A stretch of DNA of 64,000 bases from Aquisalimonas sp. 2447 (GCF_012044895.1 NZ_CP050695.1:3874501-3938500), one strand, 5' to 3'; shown: positions 33,970 to 43,903, counted from the stretch's first letter. Numbers and translations are program-made. Notes: a model not told the origin generated them from the sequence alone.

Positions 33970-34192
33970 CTGCAGGCCGGTCTCCGGGCTCGTGGATGGG
34001 GGCGCGTTGCACTCCCGGCGGACTGCCTTCCCGGCGCGCCGTGGGGCGCAGCCAGTGGCGTCGATCATCCGCCCTGTCCACCTACCGTTGCGGGGGCAGC
34101 GCCGGACTTGCGATGGAGATCGCGCACCGGCTTCCCGATTCTCCTCGCAACCGGTCTGGCTGCGAGACACCTGCGGAACACGGCACCTTAGG
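33970..34192 (-). promoter_or_regulatory. Cobalamin riboswitch upstream of cbiD
   Basis: On the minus strand the conserved blocks appear in order: an AAGGTGCC start near 34190; GGGAAGCCGGTG near 34133; TCCGGCGCTGCCCCCGCAAC near 34105-34086, followed by GGTA; GCCACTG near 34050; GGGAAGG near 34020; and the B12 box GAGCCCGGAGACCGGCCTG at about 33991-33973. This is the standard adenosylcobalamin riboswitch layout. It sits 115 nt before the cbiD start, so B12 would repress the whole operon. The spurious N-terminal extension of the cbiD frame is explained by this RNA. Confidence 0.92.
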
Positions 34193-34295
34193 TGAGGGGG
34201 GCGGGAGGGTCAAGTTGGCGACCTGCAGGGAATTATTTCTTATTTGTACAATCCATATACAATAATGCTGACGCCGATGACAGAGCGATACGACC

Positions 34296-35069
34296 ATGAC
34301 AGCCAACGCTGACGCCGACCGATTCGATGCCACCGTCGATCCCGCCGAGGTGGAACGCTACCGCGCGCTGGCGGACATGTGGTGGCAGCGTGACGGCAAG
34401 CTGTGGCCGCTACACGTACTGAACGAGCTGCGGACCGGTTACATCCGCGACCAGCTGGCAGCACTGCACGGCCGGGACCCCGCGGACCCGGAGCCCCTGC
34501 GCGGCCTGCGCATGCTGGATATCGGTTGCGGCGGCGGTCTGCTGAGCGAGGCCATGGCACGGCTGGGCGCCGACGTCCACGGCGTGGACGTGGTGGACAG
34601 CAACACCCAGGTGGCGCGACTGCATGCCGCCGAACAGGGGCTCGCCATCGACTACGAAACCACCACCGCGGAAGCACTCACCGAGCGCGGCGCCCGCTAC
34701 GACGTCGTGCTGAACATGGAGGTGGTGGAACACGTGGCCGATCTTCCGGCCTTCATGGCGGCGGTGAACCGACTGGTGGCTCCCGGCGGCCACACGTTCG
34801 TGGCCACCATCAACCGCAACCCGGTGTCGTACGTGGTGGCCATCCTGGGGGCGGAGTACATCTTCCGGCTACTGCCCAAGGGCACGCACCAGTGGTCGCG
34901 CTTTCCCACCCCGGAGGAAATCGACACGCTGCTGCAGCGGGACGGCATCCGCGTCATTCGCCGTACTGGCGTGAAGGTCAATCCGCTCACCCGCCGCATG
35001 TGGCTGTCACCCTCGCTGAGCGTGAACTACATGCTGCTGGCGGAGCGGGGGAGACACGCCCGCGCCTGA
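34296..35069 (+). CDS. ubiG: Ubiquinone biosynthesis O-methyltransferase UbiG
   Basis: SAM-dependent methyltransferase acting at two O-methylation steps of ubiquinone synthesis, 257 residues. The N-terminal segment WWQRDGKLWPLHVLNELR and the SAM motif MLDIGCGGGLLSEAMARLG near residue 72 are diagnostic, followed by VVLNMEVVEHVADLP and the C-terminal SRFPTPEEI. The start ATG has only a weak ribosome site. Upstream, an AT-rich stretch (34231-34264) holds possible -10 sequences (TATACA/TACAAT), but the -35 is poor. No other ubi gene is adjacent. Confidence 0.92.
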   Translation: MTANADADRFDATVDPAEVERYRALADMWWQRDGKLWPLHVLNELRTGYIRDQLAALHGRDPADPEPLRGLRMLDIGCGGGLLSEAMARLGADVHGVDVVDSNTQVARLHAAEQGLAIDYETTTAEALTERGARYDVVLNMEVVEHVADLPAFMAAVNRLVAPGGHTFVATINRNPVSYVVAILGAEYIFRLLPKGTHQWSRFPTPEEIDTLLQRDGIRVIRRTGVKVNPLTRRMWLSPSLSVNYMLLAERGRHARA

Positions 35070-35125
35070 AGAAACACCAAGCCAGGCGCGTCAGTGCATA
35101 GAGGGCGATGACAACGATCCGTTGC

Positions 35126-35392
35126 CTAGTGGGCGGACTCGCCGGGCTCCAGGGCGGGCTCGACCTCGATGATGCGCGCGGAACGGCTTTCCACGTCCAC
35201 GTCGATGCGGTACTCGCCGGGTTGCAGCACATCCGTGGACAGCGCTTCTTCCACCACCTCGCGCTCCTCATCGGTGAGCGCGCCGCCATGCTCGTTTACA
35301 AGCTCCACTGCGTTATCCTCGGCGCCAGCAACAGCGAAGGTCAGCAGCGTGAAGCCGGCCGTGAATACTGCGCGCAACAGGAATCTCGTCAT
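35126..35392 (-). CDS. Small exported protein, 88 residues
   Basis: Begins with a signal peptide (MTRFLLRAVFTAGFTLLTFA, cleavage after AVAGA near residue 25). The mature part is about 62 residues and very acidic (LVNEHGGALTDEEREVVEEA, then IDVDVESRSARIIEVEP). ATG 35392 has GGAG 7 nt upstream and is preferred over the ATG five codons earlier. The gene lies between ubiG and a divergent amine oxidase (32 bp gap). No family is recognised. Inferred to be a periplasmic protein of unknown role. Confidence 0.65.
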   Translation of the reverse strand: MTRFLLRAVFTAGFTLLTFAVAGAEDNAVELVNEHGGALTDEEREVVEEALSTDVLQPGEYRIDVDVESRSARIIEVEPALEPGESAH

Positions 35393-35424
35393 GCAAGTTC
35401 TCCACATCGGACGCCGCCCATCCC

Positions 35425-36699
35425 ATGGCTGATAGCGACGTCATCATCGTTGGCGCCGGCGCGGCGGGCATTGCCGCGGCCCGACATCTGCAACGTCAGG
35501 GTCTCCACTGCCGGATCATCGAGGCCGGCGACCGCATCGGCGGGCGAGCGTGGAGTGATGGTACCAGCCTCGGTGTGCCCTTCGACCGGGGGTGTGCCTG
35601 GTTTCACTGCGGCGGCCGCAACCCCCTGGTGCCCCTGGCCGACATCCACGAAATCACCTACGGCGGCAATCCCTGGAACGCCTATCATCTCCAGAGCGGG
35701 CTCCTGGACGCCATGGAGTCCAGGCGACTGCGGGAGAGGGTTGCGGCGGACGTGGAATCACTCTGCGCTGCCGGGCGCGCTGGGCGGGATCCGTCCGCCG
35801 CCGACATGCTCGACCCCGAAGCCCCGCACCGCGCGGTGCGGGATTACCTGATCTCCGCCATCAACGGCGTCGCCCTCGAAGACTATGCCTGTGCCGAAGC
35901 CGCCGCCGATGATGACACTGGCGAGAACTGGATCGTCCATCAGGGGATCGGCACCCTCATGACACGCCTCGCCAACGGCCTTGACGTGGTGACCGGCTGC
36001 CCGGTGCGGTGGGTGGACACCACGGAGCCGGAGGTCCGCGTGGGAACCGATGACGGCACCTTCAGCGCCGGCGCTGTCCTGGTCACCGTGTCCACCGGCG
36101 TGCTCGCCGCAGGGGCCATCGAATTCCGGCCGTTGCTGCCCGAACGCAAGCGCCAGGCGGTGGCCGCCCTGCCCATGGGCATCGCCGAGAAGATCGCCCT
36201 GCGCTTTGTCAGCAACCCGTTCCCGTACCCGCCGAACACCTATCTGATCGTCCATGCCCCGGGCGACGAGCACGCGTTCGGGCTGCACCTTTGCCCCGCC
36301 GGCCATCCCGTCGCCGTGGGCTACGCAGGCGGACCACTGGCCGAGTGGCTGAACAGGCAGACCGACGCAGCGGCGATGGAGTTCGCCCTGGAACGGCTCG
36401 CGCGCGCGTTTGGCAACGACCTGCGGGACAAGGTCATCGCCCACACCCGAACCCGCTGGGCCGATAACCCACTGACCCGGGGCAGTTACTCCGCCGCCCG
36501 CCCCGGCGGCGGCCACGCCAGCCGCCGTGTGCTGGCCGAGCCGGTGGGAGAGCGTCTGTTCTTCGCCGGCGAAGCCACCGATCCCACGGACTTCGCCACC
36601 GTTCACGGCGCCTGGCAGTCGGGGATACGGGCAGCCCGGGAAGTGGTCCGGCAATGGGGGAAGGAAGCGGAAGATGGAAGGCTGGCGCAGGGCGACTGA
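35425..36699 (+). CDS. FAD-dependent amine oxidase (flavin monoamine oxidase family)
   Basis: Flavoenzyme of 424 residues without an obvious signal peptide. The N-terminal FAD-binding motif is IIVGAGAAGIAAARHL (residues 7-22), then EAGDRIGGRAWS near 36, both typical of amine oxidases. The C-terminal FAD contact is ERLFFAGEATDPTDFATVHG, about residues 373-392, with GAWQSGIRAA after it. The enzyme should oxidise a primary or secondary amine, but the substrate (polyamine, amino acid or other) cannot be read. It is divergent from the small exported protein gene. REP-like palindromes begin just after its stop. Confidence 0.88.
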   Translation: MADSDVIIVGAGAAGIAAARHLQRQGLHCRIIEAGDRIGGRAWSDGTSLGVPFDRGCAWFHCGGRNPLVPLADIHEITYGGNPWNAYHLQSGLLDAMESRRLRERVAADVESLCAAGRAGRDPSAADMLDPEAPHRAVRDYLISAINGVALEDYACAEAAADDDTGENWIVHQGIGTLMTRLANGLDVVTGCPVRWVDTTEPEVRVGTDDGTFSAGAVLVTVSTGVLAAGAIEFRPLLPERKRQAVAALPMGIAEKIALRFVSNPFPYPPNTYLIVHAPGDEHAFGLHLCPAGHPVAVGYAGGPLAEWLNRQTDAAAMEFALERLARAFGNDLRDKVIAHTRTRWADNPLTRGSYSAARPGGGHASRRVLAEPVGERLFFAGEATDPTDFATVHGAWQSGIRAAREVVRQWGKEAEDGRLAQGD

Positions 36700-36707
36700 C
36701 TCGCAGA

Positions 36708-36970
36708 GTCCATCTTGATGCACCGGCGAGGATATGCCGGCCCAGCCGTAGCCAGCCCAACCGTAGGGCGGACTTTCAGGTCCGCCGATGGCGTTCGGGT
36801 AAACCACCATGGCGTGTATGCCCGGTAACGGCGGACCTGAAGGTCCGCCCTACGTTGCTTCCGGGCCGGGCCACTGGCTCGTAGGGTGCATCTTGATGCA
36901 CCGCAATCACCCCGCATCCAGCCACCTTGGTTGGCCGGTCTCCAGAAGGTTCATCAAGATGCACCCTTCG
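36708..36970. repeat. Cluster of REP-like palindromes
   Basis: Five units lie in the 293-bp gap between the amine oxidase and the convergent TauE/SafE gene. A degenerate type-A unit is at 36708-36723. Type-B units with GC-shifted arms (GGCGGAC..GTCCGCC) are at 36762-36786 and 36830-36854. Type-A units are at 36880-36902 and 36948-36970 (the last with CTTCG for CTACG). The two type-B units are inverted relative to each other, and so are the last two type-A units. Arm changes are compensated on both sides (TG/CA versus CG/CG), which supports selection for the hairpin. Confidence 0.88.
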
Positions 36971-36992
36971 TTTCCGGATCGCACGGGAAAGG

Positions 36993-37724
36993 TCAGTCGA
37001 TCAGCGCGGTCACCATCGCCGCCACCGCCGCCACCGCCGAGACGCCCAGCAACGCCGGGCGCAACCAGTCGCGATCCAGCCAGGCCGCCAGCCGGCCGGA
37101 AAGCCAGAAACCGACAGCGACACCCGGCAGCAGGCTCAGGCCCATGAGCAGCTCCGGCACGCCGAACCGCCCGAACGCCGCCAGCGTGCCGATAATGATC
37201 ACGCCCCCTGGCACGAATACCGCAGACAGGGTCCCGCGCAGCCGGGCACCGTGATAGTGCTGGAAGGCCAGCGCCAGCGGGGGGCCGCCGATGGACGTGG
37301 TGGTCGCCATGAGCCCGGCCAGACCGCTGGCCATGAATACATGATGCTGCCGCGGGCGACCGATCCGGCCCACGGCGCTAAGGGCGACGCCCAGCAACAC
37401 CAGGGCGCCGAAGACCAGACCGAGCAGATCCTGGGCAATCACGGCCAGCACGGCGATACCGGCCAATGCGCCCGGCACCTGCCCGACCACCGCCCAGCCG
37501 GCATCGGGAAAATGCACGGCGCGCCAGTCACGCAGCAGGATCATCATGGGCAGGCACATCCCCGCCAACAGCATGGGCCCGGGGATCAGTGCGGGCTGGA
37601 TGAGGTAGAGCAACGGCGCCCCCACCAGCGCCACGCCAAAACCGATGGCCCCCTGGATCAATGAACCACCCAGGATCACCAGCGTGGCCAGGACCCATTC
37701 GGTGAGGCTGAGAGGAATATCCAT
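36993..37724 (-). CDS. TauE/SafE (TSUP) family membrane permease
   Basis: Polytopic membrane protein of 243 residues with about eight hydrophobic segments. It begins with a short tail followed by GGSLIQGAIGFGVALVGAPLLY, the first TSUP repeat motif, with the second-half motif near SGLAGLMATTTSIGGPPLAL (residue 134). TSUP proteins export or take up sulfonates, sulfite or small organic acids; the substrate here is unknown. ATG 37724 has GGAG 4 nt upstream. It is in the same orientation as the hydrolase and acyl-CoA genes upstream but separated by 117 bp. Confidence 0.85.
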   Translation of the reverse strand: MDIPLSLTEWVLATLVILGGSLIQGAIGFGVALVGAPLLYLIQPALIPGPMLLAGMCLPMMILLRDWRAVHFPDAGWAVVGQVPGALAGIAVLAVIAQDLLGLVFGALVLLGVALSAVGRIGRPRQHHVFMASGLAGLMATTTSIGGPPLALAFQHYHGARLRGTLSAVFVPGGVIIIGTLAAFGRFGVPELLMGLSLLPGVAVGFWLSGRLAAWLDRDWLRPALLGVSAVAAVAAMVTALID

Positions 37725-37841
37725 GGAACTCCGGCGACAACGGCACGACCCGCCGTCGGCTCACTCCCGAGGCGACGAAACGGGGAGTCTACCGGCACCG
37801 CCGGAGCGAATCGAGTCGGGGCGCCAGGCACCTGCCGCGCC

Positions 37842-38615
37842 TCAGCCGATAAAATCTCTCAGCAGGCGGACAACGGCCTGCGGTTGCTCCACCGGCGGCA
37901 GATGCGCGGCATCGGAAACGATTTCCAGCCGGGCGCCATCGATGCGCCCGGCAATGGCCTCGGCGGCGGACACCGGCGTGCCGGGATCCTCGGCGCCGAC
38001 GACCACCATCGTCGGCCGGTCGATGACGTCCACCATGGGCTCCAGGTCCATGGTGCCAATGGCCTCGCAGCAGCCCGCATAGCCTTCTGGAGGAGTGCGG
38101 AGGAACATGTTGCGGATGCCGGCCACCGTGGTTCCGGTGCGGAACGCCGGCGTGAACCAGCGCTCCATGGCGCCGTCCACCAGGCCACCCAATCCCTCGG
38201 CGCGGACCTGGGCGGCACGCTCTGTCCACATGGCCGGCTCCGGCATGCGCATGGTGGTGTCGCAAAGGATCACGCTTTGCAGCCGCTCACCGTGGGCTCC
38301 GGCCAGCTGCTGCCCGACCATGCCGCCGATGGACAGGCCGCAGAAGTGCACCCGGTCCAGTCCCAGACCATCCATGAGCGCCACGCAGTCCTCCGCCAGG
38401 CCCGCGATGGTGTAAGGGCCGGACGGAACCGAGGTAAGACCGTGGCCACGCATGTCGTAGCGCAGCAGGCGGTAGTGGTCACGTAACCGCTCTGCCACCA
38501 AATCCCACATGCGGAAGTCGGTACCCAGGGAGTTGGCGAACATCAGCACCGGGGCGTCGGCAGGGCCTTCGAGGGTGTAATGGATGACGCCGCTGCCGTG
38601 TTGGAGGAACTGCAT
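37842..38615 (-). CDS. Alpha/beta hydrolase, 3-oxoadipate enol-lactonase-like (PcaD)
   Basis: Hydrolase of 257 residues with the PcaD layout. There is an early strand PVLMFANSLGTDFRMWD (oxyanion region, 22-38), LLRYDMRGHGLTSVP near 50, nucleophile Ser95 in the elbow CGLSIGGM, and a cap domain with TPEGYAGCCEA-like sequence. The acidic residue lies in VVGAEDPGTP and the catalytic His in DAAHLPPVEQP near the end. ATG 38615 has GGAG 5 nt upstream. PcaD opens beta-ketoadipate enol-lactone, but no other catechol or protocatechuate gene is in this window, so the activity assignment is by similarity only. Confidence 0.82.
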   Translation of the reverse strand: MQFLQHGSGVIHYTLEGPADAPVLMFANSLGTDFRMWDLVAERLRDHYRLLRYDMRGHGLTSVPSGPYTIAGLAEDCVALMDGLGLDRVHFCGLSIGGMVGQQLAGAHGERLQSVILCDTTMRMPEPAMWTERAAQVRAEGLGGLVDGAMERWFTPAFRTGTTVAGIRNMFLRTPPEGYAGCCEAIGTMDLEPMVDVIDRPTMVVVGAEDPGTPVSAAEAIAGRIDGARLEIVSDAAHLPPVEQPQAVVRLLRDFIG

Positions 38616-38655
38616 TGTGTCTCCTGCTCTTTCCGCGCATTCGAGGTCGGGTTGG

Positions 38656-38724
38656 TCGCGGCTTGCGCCGCTCCTACAGCCGAACCGGGCGATGCCGTGC
38701 CCGCAGGAGCGGCGCAAGCCGCGA
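38656..38724. repeat. 20-bp perfect inverted repeat
   Basis: TCGCGGCTTGCGCCGCTCCT (38656-38675) is repeated in exact inverted form at 38705-38724, with 29 bp between. It lies between the pcaD-like gene and the crotonase gene on the minus strand and could form a strong hairpin. Its sequence is unrelated to the GTAGGG units, one of which follows 20 bp away. Confidence 0.85.
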
Positions 38725-38743
38725 GCCAGTGTCCGGGCTGCCG

Positions 38744-38768
38744 TGTAGGGTGGACCTTCAGGTCCACC
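38744..38768. repeat. REP-like palindrome, type B
   Basis: A TGTAGG end followed by the type-B hairpin (arms GGTGGACC / GGTCCACC, loop TTCA), as in the cobK-cobJ gap. It lies 15 bp downstream of the crotonase stop codon. Confidence 0.85.
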
Positions 38769-38782
38769 GTCAAGCCCGGAAC

Positions 38783-39634
38783 CTACTCCGGGCCCTCCAG
38801 AGGCGGTCGCACCGGCGGCAGATCAGCGAACTCGCCGGGGCGCTTCTCCGCATTGGCCTGCATGGCCTCGCGGATCTCCGCGTGCTGGAGCATGCTGGCA
38901 TTCCACACGCCCACGTAATCCAGGGTATCCGCCACCGAGTGATCGCGGGCGTAGTTCGCCATGCGCTTGGTGCCGTGGATGGCCAGGGGCGCCTTGGCGG
39001 CGATCTCGCGGGCGATGCCCATGACCTCGGCCAGCATGGTGTCCTGGTCCGGGTAGACGCGGTTGACCAGCCCTACCGACTGCGCCTCCGCCGCCGGCAT
39101 GCGCCGGCCGGTGTAGGCCAGCTCCCGGGCCACGCCTTCCGGGATCAGCTTGAAGATGCGCGGGAACGTGCCCACGTCGGCGGTCATGCCGATATTGATC
39201 TCGTGGATGGTGATGAAAGCGTCGTCGGTGGCATAGCGCATGTCGCAGGCGGTCACCAGATCCACCCCGCCGCCGATGCAGCCGCCCTGGATGGCCGCCA
39301 GCACCGGCACCCGGCAGCGCTCCAGGCAGGTGAAGGTCTCCTGCATGGCGCGCACGGTATTCTGGAACCGCAGCCCCGCCTGACGCTCGGCCATGGGCTC
39401 ATCCGGCGCCGCGGCGATGGACTGGAACGCCTTGATGTCCAGCCCGGCGGTGAAGTGCGGCCCGGTGGAGGAGATCACGATCACCCGCGCGCGGGCGTTG
39501 TCATCAATGTCACGCACGATGTCAGGCAACTCCCGCCAGAACGACGGGATCATGCTGTTGCGCTTTTCCGGGCGCTTGAGCACCAGGTGCGCAATCCCGT
39601 TATCGATGGTGACGTCAAAGCATTCGTGGCTCAC
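38783..39634 (-). CDS. Crotonase-family enzyme, dienoyl-CoA isomerase-like
   Basis: Acyl-CoA enzyme of 283 residues. Oxyanion-hole strands are present: GPHFTAGLDIKAFQS near 58 and AAIQGGCIGGGVDLVTACD near 113. The active-site region ITIHEINIGMTADVGTFPRI has Glu145 and Asp153, the Glu/Asp pair that defines delta3,5-delta2,4-dienoyl-CoA isomerases (ECH1 type) rather than plain enoyl-CoA hydratases, and continues AYTGRRMPAAEA as in that family. This enzyme would handle unsaturated fatty acids with odd-numbered double bonds. The start is GTG 39634 with GGAG about 5 nt upstream. It lies 33 bp after the acyl-CoA dehydrogenase gene, probably in one operon. Confidence 0.83.
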   Translation of the reverse strand: MSHECFDVTIDNGIAHLVLKRPEKRNSMIPSFWRELPDIVRDIDDNARARVIVISSTGPHFTAGLDIKAFQSIAAAPDEPMAERQAGLRFQNTVRAMQETFTCLERCRVPVLAAIQGGCIGGGVDLVTACDMRYATDDAFITIHEINIGMTADVGTFPRIFKLIPEGVARELAYTGRRMPAAEAQSVGLVNRVYPDQDTMLAEVMGIAREIAAKAPLAIHGTKRMANYARDHSVADTLDYVGVWNASMLQHAEIREAMQANAEKRPGEFADLPPVRPPLEGPE

Positions 39635-39667
39635 GTGATCTCCTCCCGGTCCGGGTTCCCCTGGTTT

Positions 39668-40807
39668 TCAGTAGCCGCGCAGCCGGGCGAAGCGCGCTGC
39701 GTGGTAGCGCTGGTCGCCGAAGGTCTGCTGTGCGGCGCGGGCACGCTTGAGGAACAGGCCGATGTCGAACTCATCGGTCATGCCCATGCCGCCGTGCAAC
39801 TGCACCCCCTCATTGGTGGCCAGCTCGGCGACACTGCAGGCCCGGGCCTTGGCCAGGCTACACAGCTGCTCCACATCGTCGGCACCTTCGTCCAGGGCCG
39901 ACAGGGCCGCGATCACTGCGGACTTCACCAGTTCGATCTCGCTGAACAGGTGGGCGGCCCGATGCTGCAGCGCCTGGAAAGAACCAATGGTGACCCCGAA
40001 CTGCTTGCGCTCCTGCATGTAGCGGACGGTGCGCTCGAAGGACTCCAGGGTCAGGCCCAGCAACTCGGCGGCGAGGTGCGCGTTGGCCGCACAGAGCACC
40101 GGCTCCAGCACGTTGAACCCTCGGTCCACCTCGCCCAGCACGGCCTCCTGGGGCACTTCCACCTCGTTGAGGCGCACCTCCGCCACCCGGCGGCTGTCCA
40201 CGGTAACGATGGGATCCACCTCGACGCCGTCGGTGGACGGGTCCACCAGGAACAGAGTGATTCCCTCCCGGTGGTTACTGTCACCGGATGTGCGTGCCAC
40301 CACGATCAGGTGATCGGCCACGTGACCGTCCACCACGAAGCCCTTGCAACCATTCAGGGTATACCCGCTGCCGTTGTGCTCGGCGCGGGTGCGGACGAGC
40401 TGCGGGTTGTGCCGGGCGGACTCGTCCACTGCCAGCGCCACTAACGCCTCACCCTGGGAGAGAGCGGCCAACAGCGCCTGCTGCTGCTCGTTTCCGGCAC
40501 GCTCCAGCAGCAGCGCGCCCACCACGGCGGTGGACAGTAGCGGCGAGGCGGTCAGGGTGCGTCCCGTCTCCTCAAAGATTTGCCCCATGCCCACATGCCC
40601 GAAGGCGAATCCGCCGTGTTCCTCGGGGATCAAGGTGCCGGCGAAGCCCTGCTCTACCATGGCTGCCCAGACATCCCGGGAGAAGCCCTCCGGGTTGCCC
40701 TCATCCCGCAGCCGGCGCATCTCGGTCACCGGTGCGCGTTCCTGCAGGAAGCCCCGGGCGGAGTCCTTGAGCATCTGCTGTTCTTCGTTCAGTACCAATG
40801 TCGTCAT
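39668..40807 (-). CDS. Acyl-CoA dehydrogenase (smaller partner of a pair)
   Basis: FAD enzyme of 379 residues. N-terminal helical domain (EEQQMLKDSARGFLQERAPV), beta domain with KGFVVDGHVADHLIVVART, and C-terminal helices with VRYMQERKQFGVTIGSFQALQH and VQLHGGMGMTDEFDIGLFL. The frame is open to 41131, but ATG 40807 starts the family sequence. It lies 20 bp after another acyl-CoA dehydrogenase in the same direction. Such divergent adjacent pairs can form mixed tetramers; this is inferred. Substrate chain length is not determinable. Confidence 0.88.
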   Translation of the reverse strand: MTTLVLNEEQQMLKDSARGFLQERAPVTEMRRLRDEGNPEGFSRDVWAAMVEQGFAGTLIPEEHGGFAFGHVGMGQIFEETGRTLTASPLLSTAVVGALLLERAGNEQQQALLAALSQGEALVALAVDESARHNPQLVRTRAEHNGSGYTLNGCKGFVVDGHVADHLIVVARTSGDSNHREGITLFLVDPSTDGVEVDPIVTVDSRRVAEVRLNEVEVPQEAVLGEVDRGFNVLEPVLCAANAHLAAELLGLTLESFERTVRYMQERKQFGVTIGSFQALQHRAAHLFSEIELVKSAVIAALSALDEGADDVEQLCSLAKARACSVAELATNEGVQLHGGMGMTDEFDIGLFLKRARAAQQTFGDQRYHAARFARLRGY

Positions 40808-40827
40808 GACCGTTAACCTTTCCGTCG

Positions 40828-42006
40828 TTACCCGAGCCCGAGGATGTTCCTGGCGATGATGTTGAGCTGCACCTCGGAGGTGCCGCCCTCGATGGAGTTG
40901 CCCTTGGAGCGCAGCCAGTGGCGCGGCAGCTGGCCGGCCTTCTCGCTCTTGCCTTCCCAGACCAGGGCGTTGCCGCCATTCATGGCCATGAGAAGCTCCT
41001 GGCGACGCTTGTTGAGCTCGGTGCCGTAGTACTTGAGCATGGCCGACGCCGCGCCCACACCCTGACCGGCCTTGGCCTCCTCGCTCACCCGCTCGGCGGT
41101 GAGCTCGAAGGCGCGAGCGTCCAGATCCCACTGGGCAACCTCGCTGCGCAGCATGTCGTCGGCCAGGCGGCCGTCCTCCAGGCCAATGGCGTCCACCGCC
41201 TGCTCGGCCAGAGTCTTGCTACCAGCCGCCGTGCGGCCGAAGCCGCCGATCATCTCGCGCTCGTGGGTCAGCAGGTACTTGGCAATGGTCCAGCCCTGGT
41301 CCACTTCACCCACCACCTGATCCTTCTCCACGCGGACGTTGTCGAGGAACGTCTCGCAGAAGGGCGAGCTACCGGAGATCAGGGTGATGGGACGCGTGGA
41401 AACGCCCGGCGTTTCCATGTCGAACAGCACCAGGCTGATGCCCTGCTGCTTCTTCACGTCCGGGTTGGTGCGCACCAGGCAGAACATCCAGTCGGCCTTG
41501 TCGGCGTAGGAGGTCCAGATCTTCTGGCCATTGACGATGAAGTGATCGCCCTTGTCCTCGGCCTTGGTCTGTAGCCCGGCCAGGTCGGAACCGGCCCCGG
41601 GTTCGCTGTAACCCTGGCACCACCGGATCTCGCCCCGGACGATGGGCGGCAGATGCTGCCGCTTGAGGTCCTCCGAGCCAAACTTGAGGATGGCCGGGCC
41701 GATCATCCACACACCGAAACTGTTCAGCGGCGGCCGCGCACTGATGCGCGCCATCTCCTCGCGCAGGACCTTTACCTGCGCCTTGTTCAGACCGCCACCA
41801 CCGTACTCGGTGGGCCAGTCCGGCGCAGTCCAGCCGCGCTCGGCCATGCGCTCCAGCCACAGGCGCTGGTCCTCACTCTTGAACACCCACTTGCGCCCGC
41901 CCCAGCAGGCGTCATCGTCACTGGTAATGGGCGTCCGCATGCTGTCAGGACAGTTGGCTTCCAACCATTCCCGGGTGTCACGCCGGAATGTGTCCAGATC
42001 CGTCAT
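40828..42006 (-). CDS. Acyl-CoA dehydrogenase (larger partner of a pair)
   Basis: FAD enzyme of 392 residues. It has the ACAD middle domain with RWCQGYSEPGAGSDLAGLQT, the flavin and substrate contacts, and KIWTSYADKADWMF. The C-terminal helices end with NSIEGGTSEVQLNIIARNIL, the EGG-TSE segment that contacts FAD. ATG 42006 has GAGGAG about 9 nt upstream. It is the first gene of the minus-strand acyl-CoA operon and diverges from the acyl-CoA ligase gene. A long inverted repeat sits in the shared 255-bp control region. Confidence 0.9.
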   Translation of the reverse strand: MTDLDTFRRDTREWLEANCPDSMRTPITSDDDACWGGRKWVFKSEDQRLWLERMAERGWTAPDWPTEYGGGGLNKAQVKVLREEMARISARPPLNSFGVWMIGPAILKFGSEDLKRQHLPPIVRGEIRWCQGYSEPGAGSDLAGLQTKAEDKGDHFIVNGQKIWTSYADKADWMFCLVRTNPDVKKQQGISLVLFDMETPGVSTRPITLISGSSPFCETFLDNVRVEKDQVVGEVDQGWTIAKYLLTHEREMIGGFGRTAAGSKTLAEQAVDAIGLEDGRLADDMLRSEVAQWDLDARAFELTAERVSEEAKAGQGVGAASAMLKYYGTELNKRRQELLMAMNGGNALVWEGKSEKAGQLPRHWLRSKGNSIEGGTSEVQLNIIARNILGLG

Positions 42007-42177
42007 GAGTCACTTCTCCTCTTTTGATCAACGCGGAGAATGCCACGGCTCGCCGTCCCACGCTAACCCCCGGGAGGCACCGCGGGCACGCTGCGCCGCG
42101 GAACCCATACGGCGGTGTTTGGTCACACTGTTACTGCCGGTTGTGTCGACGCCGCGGGGGCGCGACACTGCACTCAA

Positions 42178-42228
42178 GGAGACGCTGAGCAATTGGCGCG
42201 GAGTGCGCGTGAATTGCTCAGCGTCTCC
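42178..42228. repeat. Palindromic element, GGAGACGCTGA family, copy 1
   Basis: Perfect 17-bp arms GGAGACGCTGAGCAATT (42178-42194) and AATTGCTCAGCGTCTCC (42212-42228) enclose 17 bp that contain a further CGCG pair. It lies between the divergent acyl-CoA dehydrogenase and acyl-CoA ligase genes, ending 33 bp before the ligase start. A diverged copy occurs at 62421-62476. This looks like a small mobile or extragenic palindrome, perhaps a MITE-like unit. Confidence 0.85.
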
Positions 42229-42261
42229 CGACAACCACACACCAAGAAGCAGGAGGAGACG

Positions 42262-43896
<1,635 letters not shown>

Positions 43897-43903
43897 GCCC
43901 TGA

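Noticed and set aside
33856-34170. N-terminal extension of cbiD to the ATG at 34170
   Set aside because: The stretch coincides with the cobalamin riboswitch and has no protein similarity; GTG 33855 has a ribosome site and fits the family length.
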